Below, one piece after another: positions 58,340 through 64,000 of a stretch of DNA of 64,000 nt. The number at the start of each line of letters is the position of its first letter. The stretch's first letter is position 1. The stretch comes from Datura wrightii (lineage: Eukaryota > Streptophyta > Magnoliopsida > Solanales > Solanaceae). Under the pieces are notes generated by a model. The model was not told the origin of the DNA, searched no databases, and saw only the letters and a program-made list of their open reading frames with translations. The stretch spans positions 72,256,001 to 72,320,000 of the forward strand of contig JASDFA010000001.1 of NCBI GenBank assembly GCA_035772735.1. The letters are read 5' to 3'. The position numbers and the translations under genes were made by a program.

Positions 58340-59560
58340 CCGGTAGAGAATAAATACGGGTATCTAGCCATCATATCCGCTTCGGCTTCCCATGTAACTC
58401 CTTAAACGTGTTGATTTCTCCATAGAACTTTAATTGAAGCTAATTCCTTGTTCCTTAGCTTCCGAACTTGACGATCCAATATTTCCACTGGTACTTCTTC
58501 ATAGTTGAGGCTGTCTTTTACAACGACGCGTCCACCAGGGCTATTAGAGCTGGATCTCCCAAACATTTCTTTAAAAGCGACACATGAAACACGGGATGTA
58601 CAGAAGATAACTCTAAGGGCAAGTCTAACTCATATGCTACCTTACCAACTCTTCTCATGACCCGGTAGGGACCAACATAGCGGGGACTGAGTTTTCCTTT
58701 CTTCCCGAACCGCATGACCCCCTTCATGGGAGATACCTTTAAAAATACCCAATCGTCTACCTCGAACTCCAGATCCCTTCTCCTCACATCAGCATTTCAT
58801 TTCTGATGACTCTGAGCAGTTTTTAACTGATCCATTATCAACTAAACCTTTACCGTGGCCTCATGAACCGAATTGGGTCCTATCATAGTTGCCTCACCAA
58901 CCTCAAACCATCCAATGGGAGATCTACACCTTCTCCCATAAAGAGCCTCGAATGGTGCCATCTGGATACTAGAGTGATAGATGTTATTATAAGAAAACTC
59001 AATCAAGGGAAAATGATCATCCCAGCTACCTTTGAAATCCATCAGACATGCTCTCAACATGTCCTCGAGAGTCTGGATTTGGCTTGGCCATCCATTTGGG
59101 GATGAAAGGCTGTGCTGAGCTTAACTTGAGTCCCAAGCCCCTTCTGAAAAGACCTCTAGAATTGGAAGGTAAACTAAGTACCTCGATCTGAAATAATAGA
59201 TAGGGGCACTCCATGAAGTCGAACCAACTCCCGAATATACAATTTGGCATAATCATTCGCTGAATCTATGGTTTTGACCGGTAGAAAGTGTGCAGCCTTG
59301 GTCAACCATCTACCACCACCCAAGTGGAATCATAAAGTCGGCGAGTACGAGGTAGGCCTATAACAAAATCCATATTAATCTCTTCCCATTTCTAAGTAGG
59401 AATGCTAATTCTTGAAGTACTCCTCCCGGCCTTTGACGTTCAACCTTTACTTGTTGGCAATTTGGACATTTGGCTACGAACTCTGCAATATCCTTCTTCC
59501 TGCCATCCCACCAATACATTTCTCATAAGTCCTGATACATCTTCGTGGATCTTGGATGAA
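58340..59560 (-). pseudogene. Element F integrase with chromodomain
   Basis: Minus strand: zinc-binding part ending KCPNCQQVKVERQRPGG with both Cys kept, INMDFV with the first catalytic Asp, a frameshifted stretch, then FHPQMDGQA-equivalent joined directly to IQTLEDMLR. Relatives have ERT between A and IQ, so a small in-frame or near-frame deletion at about 59075-59090 removes the third catalytic residue, Glu. FSYNNIYHSSIQMAPFEALY, VRRRDLEFEVDDWVFLKVSP, RYVGPYRVMRRVGKVAYELD and VHPVFHVSLLKKCLGDPALI are open. After a frame break at about 58520 the chromodomain reads QVRKLRNKELASIKVLWRN-like and DMMARYPYLFSTGS. Confidence 0.9.
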
Positions 59561-59713
59561 TAGAATATCTGGTACCATATGCCTCATGCAATATCCGACC
59601 TCTCAAATCATCAACGTCTGGAACACACAGACGAACCTAATGCCGAAGCACACCATCTCCCCCTTGGGAGCAAACCTCCACCTTTTGACTCAGCACAGCT
59701 TCCTTCAATTTCC

Positions 59714-60460
59714 TCAAAATCGGATCCTCATTTTCCTAGATTTGACATCAACCACCAAGGACGATTCTGATCCATTCTGCACAACAACAACACCGTCAGC
59801 TGAGTCGACTAACCCCACTCCCAACCTTGCAAGTCGATGAACATCTTTTGCTAGAACTTTCTTTCCTTCCTCCACGTGGGACACACTCTCCATAGAGAGC
59901 CTATTAAGTACGTCTGCTACCACGTTAGCCTTTCCCGGGTGGTAAAAATTACTCATATAATAGTCTTTGAGTAGTCCTAACCATCTCCTTTGCCGTAGAT
60001 TGAGGTCATTTTGCATGAACACATATTGTAGGCTCTTGTGATCCGTAAATACATCCACGTGGACTCCATACAAGTAATGCCGCCATATCTTCAATGTGAA
60101 TACCACCGGCGCCAACTCTAGATCATGGGTCGGGTAATTCTTCTCATGAACCTTTAACTATCGGGAAGCATATGCTTTTACCTTTCCTCGCTGCATCAAT
60201 ACACACCCGAGCCCAATTTTTGAAGCATCAAAATAAACGACAAAACCATTCGTACCCTCGGGTAGGGTCAACACTGGTGCTGAAGTGAGTCGAGTCTTCA
60301 ACTCTTGGAAGCTTTTCTCACAAGCCTCTGACCATTGGAACTTTACCTTCTTATGAGTCAACTTGGTCAAAGGTGTTGCAATAGATGAAAAGCCCTCAAA
60401 AATCTCCGATAGTAACCTGCTAAGCCAAAAAAGCTCCTAATATCTGATGGGTTCACCGAT
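59714..60460 (-). pseudogene. Element F RNase H and connector
   Basis: Minus strand: KFQWSEACEKSFQELKTRLT, GTNGFVVYFDASKIGLGCVL with the first Asp, KAYASR then a stop, HDLELAPVVFTLKIWRHYLY with the catalytic Glu, FTDHKSLQYVFMQND and VVADVLNRLSMES. All four acidic catalytic positions are present, so this is the least damaged RNase H in the window; only the stop after YASR and frame changes at its ends break it. The connector ends in a frameshift at VKSRKM, where relatives read KARQDEDPIL. Confidence 0.9.
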
Positions 60461-61262
60461 CTGGGTCAATTCTTCACCGCCTCGATTTTCTGAGAATCTA
60501 CCCTTATGCCCTCACACGATACCACATGGCCTAAAAATGCCACGAAGTCTCTAACCAAAATTCACACTTGATGAACTTTGCATACAACTGACGATCCTTG
60601 AGGGTTTGAAGCACTACTCTCAAGTGAGCGGCATGCTCCTCCTCGCTCCAAGAGTATATAAGGATGTCATCAATGAACACAATCACGAACATGTCCAACT
60701 ATGCCTTGAACGCCCTATTCATTGTATCCATAAAAGTTGCAGGGGCATTGGTTAGTCCAAAAGACATAACAACAAATTCGTAGTGACCATACCGAGTCCT
60801 AAAAACAGTTTTCGGGATGTCACTCTCCCGAACCCTGAGCTGGTGATACCCGGATTTGAGATCAATCTGGGAGAAACACTTGGCACCCTAAAGATGGTCG
60901 AAAATATCATTGATCCTAGGCAAAGGATACCTGTTCTTAACGGTGACCTTGTTCAACTACCAATAATCAATACACATCCAAAGAGAACCATCTTTCTTTC
61001 GGACAAATAACACTGGTGCGCCCCATGGAGACTTACTCGGCCTAATAAAACCCTTATCCAATAGGTCCTTTAACTGATCCTTCAACTTTTCTGGTTTGGT
61101 TGGAGCCATCCTGTAGAGAGATAGGTTGTAAATCGGGTACGCGATCAATGTCGAAATCAATTTCCCTCTCAGGAGGAACACCTGGAAACTCATCGGGAAA
61201 AACCTCCAGATACTCACACACCACCGAAACTGACTACATAGCTGGGGTCTCGAACTCAACAT
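60460..61262 (-). pseudogene. Element F reverse transcriptase
   Basis: Minus strand: ISLYRMAPTKPEKLKDQLKD, LLDKGFIRPSKSPWGAPVLF, VRKKDGSLWMCIDYW then a stop, LNKVTVKNRYPLPRINDIFD, CFSQIDLKSGYHQLRVRESD, HYEFVVMSFGLTNAPATFMD and VIVFIDDILIYSWSEEEHAA with both catalytic Asp residues. The fold ends with FIKCEFWLETSWHF, a frameshift where relatives read DSVAFLGHVV. The TNAPATF turn is intact here, unlike in G. Upstream of MAP the IPPY motif is shortened to LYRMAP by a small deletion. Confidence 0.91.
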
Positions 61263-61790
61263 CCTTAACCCTAACTAGGTGATACATGCATTCCTTAGAA
61301 ATCATTTTCCTGGCCTTAAGATATGAAATAAATCGACCGGCTGGTACTGCTGAATTACCTTTCCACTCTAAAATTGACTCACCCGAAAATCAGAATTCCT
61401 CTGCACGGGTCCTACAATTAATCGAAGCATAAAATGCAAACAACCAATCCATGCCCAAAATGATGTCAAAGTCAGTCATAGATAACTCTACTAAGTCTAC
61501 GGAAGTGACCTTATGCAACACTGTAATGGGTCAACCTCTATACACCCGCCTAGCTACAACTGATTCACCGAATGGAGTAGAGACTGAGAACGGTTCTGAC
61601 AGAATTTTAGGACCAACTCCAAAACTACTAGCAATATAAGGGGTCACAAAAGACAAAGTAGCTCCTAGATCTAACAAGGCATAAGCATCAATATGAAAGA
61701 CTTGCAACATACGAGTGACCACATCTGGTAAAGCCTTCTGCTCCTGGCGAGGTACTAAAGCATAAAACCTGTTTCGGCGCTGACCACTTA
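61263..61790 (-). pseudogene. Element F aspartic protease
   Basis: Minus strand: VVTRMLQVFHIDAYALLDLG, ATLSFVTPYIASSFGVGPKI with the catalytic Asp in LLDLGA, FSVSTPFGESVVARRVYRG then a stop (relatives read GCPV), LVELSMTDFDIILGMDWLFA, then CRTRAEEF and a stop, SILEWKGNSAVPAGRFISYL. Same size and order as in G. The stop within the flap-to-ILGMD segment removes the second half of the domain. The domain continues without a break from the end of gag at about 61790. Confidence 0.88.
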
Positions 61791-62954
61791 CTGAACTAGT
61801 AGAGGCACCCTGCTGAGGGGGACGTGCTGCTGGAGTGGCAGAACTGACTGTTGTTGCACGGGCTCCACCGACCCCTAATCTGGTTGAAGGGTAATCTCTG
61901 AGTCTGTGTTCGGGTTTTCCATACCTGAAACAAGCATCCCCGCCGACTGGGCACCTCCCGGGATGATTCTCGTCATAGTTCGCACAAACTGGAAAAGTGC
62001 GCTCCATCTGTATGCTACCCTGATCCCTCGAGCTTGAAGCCCTGCTCCTCTAATCTCCTCTGAACCTAGATGGCGTGCTGGCCGATAATGGAGCTGGAGC
62101 GATAGACCTGTGCTGGGACTACTGACGTTGTCCACTCATTGATTTGACCTGGGAAGTTCCATAACTGTCGATCCTGGCCCTCTTGGCCACCCTTTGTCTA
62201 TAGTAGACCGACTCCATCTATTGTGCATGCAATACAATATGGGGAAAATCAATATCCCGATGAAGCATGGCAATCCTGCAATCCTTGTCCAAGTAATCTG
62301 CCACACCATGCACAAAATGACTCACCCGAGCCCTTTGGTCCGCACCAACTCTGGAGCGTACTTGGATAATTGGGTGAACTCCAATGCATACTCCTGAATG
62401 GACATATTACCTCGCTTCAAATTAACAAACTCGACCGCCTTGAGCTCTCTCATCTCCCAAGGGAAGAACCGAACCACAAATGTCGCGTGGAACTCCTCCC
62501 AAACTATCGGGCCTGCACCCGCTGCTCTGGCATCTCTCTACTACTTAAACCATATGTGAGCCACCCCATTTAGCTGATAGGAGTTCAAGTCAACACACTC
62601 CCCATTGTTCACCCCCATAACCTGAGTGATCTTCAGAATTTCCTCATCGAAATTATGTGGATCCTCGTCCACCTTTGACCCAATGAACTCAAGAGGGCTT
62701 ATCCTCAAAAAATCCCTCACCCTGGCTACCGCTGAATTCCCATTCTGAGGGTAATACGCCACTATCTGATTCTGAACCTAGGCAGTCATGGCCTGTGCCA
62801 GCATCTGAATCACTGCCCTAAACTCAGCGTAGGCAGCTGTCTCTAGTGCGTGCTCCTCGTGAACGGGAGGGGTTGGCTGATGCTCACCATCAAGGAAACC
62901 CTCATGATCATTACCATTACCATTTCTTCTGGCGTTCACTCAATGTGGAGGCAT
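61790..62954 (-). pseudogene. Element F gag
   Basis: ATG at 62954 (MPPH then a stop, VNARRNGNGND), equal to the A start. Conserved pieces: AVIQMLAQAMTA, ARVRDFLRISPLEFIGSKVD, ILKITQVMGVNNGECVDLNS, YQLNGVAHIWFK, WEEFHATFVVRFFPWEMREL and FVNLKRGNMSIQEYALEFTQ. The zinc-knuckle part (62007-61900) reads DACFRYGKPEHRLRDYPS, where relatives have CFGCGQPGH...DCP, so two metal-binding Cys are Tyr. A frameshift near 62340 splits the middle. The Tyr changes match Cys codon G-to-A transitions. Confidence 0.88.
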
Positions 62955-63144
62955 GATTCTGCAAAAGCGAGTAGCATGAATTAGAAGAGTAAAGGACTTT
63001 TATCACACGACATAGATCATGAAAGAAGGGAACATTTTCTAAATGTATAGTAGTCTCTTCGTAATAAGTGTGGCGCGCTTCACACCCATGAAAAAGACTC
63101 TACTTAACACGGCTTTTAGACACCCTAGGATACTTCAAACCTAT

Positions 63145-63157
63145 GGCTCTGACACCA
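63145..63157 (-). promoter_or_regulatory. Primer-binding site of F
   Basis: Plus-strand ggctctgacacca; its complement tggtgtcagagcc is one base from the tRNA-iMet site. It lies four bases from the 5' LTR edge. Confidence 0.82.
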
Positions 63158-63161
63158 AGTT

Positions 63162-64000
63162 TGTCACGACCCGAACGTACACCAGGATCGTAGACACAGG
63201 AAAAGGAGCTCCGAGAGACCCCAAGTCGACCCATGGAATGAGCATATATCTAATTCAATCACATGAGCAGAAGACTTAGCATAAGGAAAATGTTATCATG
63301 AAATAATAAAGGAGAAAGCCAGTACAAGATTCATACATAACGGCTTATTACAACATGTAGTCTGAAAAACCTCTAATCATGAAAGACGGATTGATGGGAC
63401 AACACCCCAACTAACCCAATAATTCTGAAACTGAACGAAAAGCATAGAGTCTGAACATATGGCCCTTTGAACATGAGGACTCACCAAATACACTGATAAC
63501 AATCTCTGAAGCACTACTGAGGAGGGTGAGCCTAAGAGCCGGGTCTTGTATTATGAAATGATACAACATAGAAGTATGCGGAAAGTGTGTGGAATGTATC
63601 GAGTATGCAAGGTAAGTAAAATATACATTTAAAATATATAAATAAAACTCATAAATGATCATAAGGGTAGGACATCATGCTCATATCATAAACATTGTAA
63701 TATAACATAAGGCCCAAGGTTTTCAAAACATTCGTAATGCTAACATAATCATAATCATAAGAGAAGAGCTTCACCTAACATGACTTGATCCAAAATACAT
63801 AATCATAACATGCATAAATCATGAGGAACAATGGGCGATTTTCTTAACCGACATACCCCATATGAGTACACATGAAGCCTGACTTGTAACCCTAGTCGGG
63901 AGGGTGTCCGTACCTTGCCAAGGATAGAACTATGAAAGTGTCATATCACCATGAAAAGGGCCATTTGGGCTTGGGACAGTCATGAAAGGGGTCCCAACAT
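63162..64000 (-). repeat. 5' LTR of F, first 839 bases visible
   Basis: tgtcacgacccgaacgtacac, aligned with 55818-56660. By eye it is close to the 3' LTR. It runs off the window end. Confidence 0.93.
63548..63564 (-). other. R-region hairpin of F 5' LTR
   Basis: gtattat and atgatac with loop gaa; the t/g pair in the middle is a G-U wobble in RNA of one sense. Confidence 0.6.

Larger units (their letters stand above)
55818..64000 (-). mobile_element. Element F: chromovirus, cut by the window end
   Basis: Minus strand: 3' LTR 55818-58092 (2275 bp), polypurine tract, integrase-chromodomain, RNase H, RT, protease, gag, primer-binding site and the start of the 5' LTR (63162 onward). The internal region is 5069 bp, nearly the same as G (5088 bp). 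The left flank is tcaat (55813-55817); its partner lies outside the window. RT and RNase H are better kept than in H, but gag is broken and integrase has a deletion. Confidence 0.94.

Noticed and set aside
1..64000. Endogenous pararetrovirus or other viral insertion
   Set aside because: All RT regions have Ty3/gypsy order with integrase, LTRs and tRNA-iMet primer sites; no movement protein or coat protein motif seen.
1..64000. tRNA or rRNA genes
   Set aside because: The only tRNA-like words are primer-binding sites; no cloverleaf with A and B boxes was recognised by eye.

Overview
The window is plant nuclear DNA, most likely from a Solanaceae genome (inferred from the look of the Tekay/Del chromoviruses, the Tat/Athila-type LTRs and the associated plant transposon protein; the genus cannot be told). 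I see no intact cellular gene. Nearly all of it is LTR-retrotransposon DNA in several nested layers, with a short island between about 46.55 and 52.5 kb that keeps remnants of a glycosyltransferase gene, a LINE, a CACTA transposase and an RNase H domain.

Left part: 1-6398 is the 5' portion of a minus-strand Ty3/gypsy chromovirus (element A: integrase cut by the window edge, RNase H, RT, protease, gag, primer-binding site, 5' LTR). It abuts an old plus-strand integrase remnant (B, about 6541-7500). Then comes a minus-strand Tat/Athila-like element (E, 8017-17430) with a gag-protease ORF and a second ORF of the putative plant transposon protein family, but no RT or integrase. Next is a decayed chromovirus of a second LTR family (C, 17431-about 22555) that keeps only integrase and chromodomain.

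Centre: 22789-46548 is one plus-strand chromovirus (H) bounded by a perfect 5-bp target duplication agtat. Four later insertions interrupt it: solo LTR S1 (23018-25675, minus) and solo LTR S2 (26411-27995, plus) in its 5' LTR; a full-length chromovirus G (28463-38218, minus) in its gag zinc knuckle; and solo LTR S3 (40519-42672, plus) between its RNase H and integrase. Each boundary is supported by flanking target duplications and by rejoining of the host reading frame or LTR alignment. H also has a deletion that fuses its 5' LTR directly to gag.

Right part: a zeatin O-glucosyltransferase-like pseudogene (46737-48660, minus) is split by a 5'-truncated LINE (47279-47831). Transposase_24-type CACTA coding remnants (49600-50011), an RNase H fragment (50666-51250) and a CACTA-like terminal region (51540-52121) follow, then an (AT)n tract, solo LTR D (52547-54813, perfect tgtta target duplication), about 1 kb of AT-rich DNA, and chromovirus F (55818 past the window end, minus).

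The elements share a plan: tRNA-iMet primer-binding site next to the 5' LTR, gag with zinc knuckle, aspartic protease, RT, RNase H, integrase with C-terminal chromodomain, polypurine tract, 3' LTR. All coding parts are broken by stops and frameshifts, and several catalytic residues are changed. Two shared, apparently unnamed LTR features stand out: a short hairpin with compensatory base changes just downstream of the predicted transcription start in every chromovirus LTR whose core region is present here, and an array of near-palindromic CACGA(C/G)TCGTG motifs in U3.
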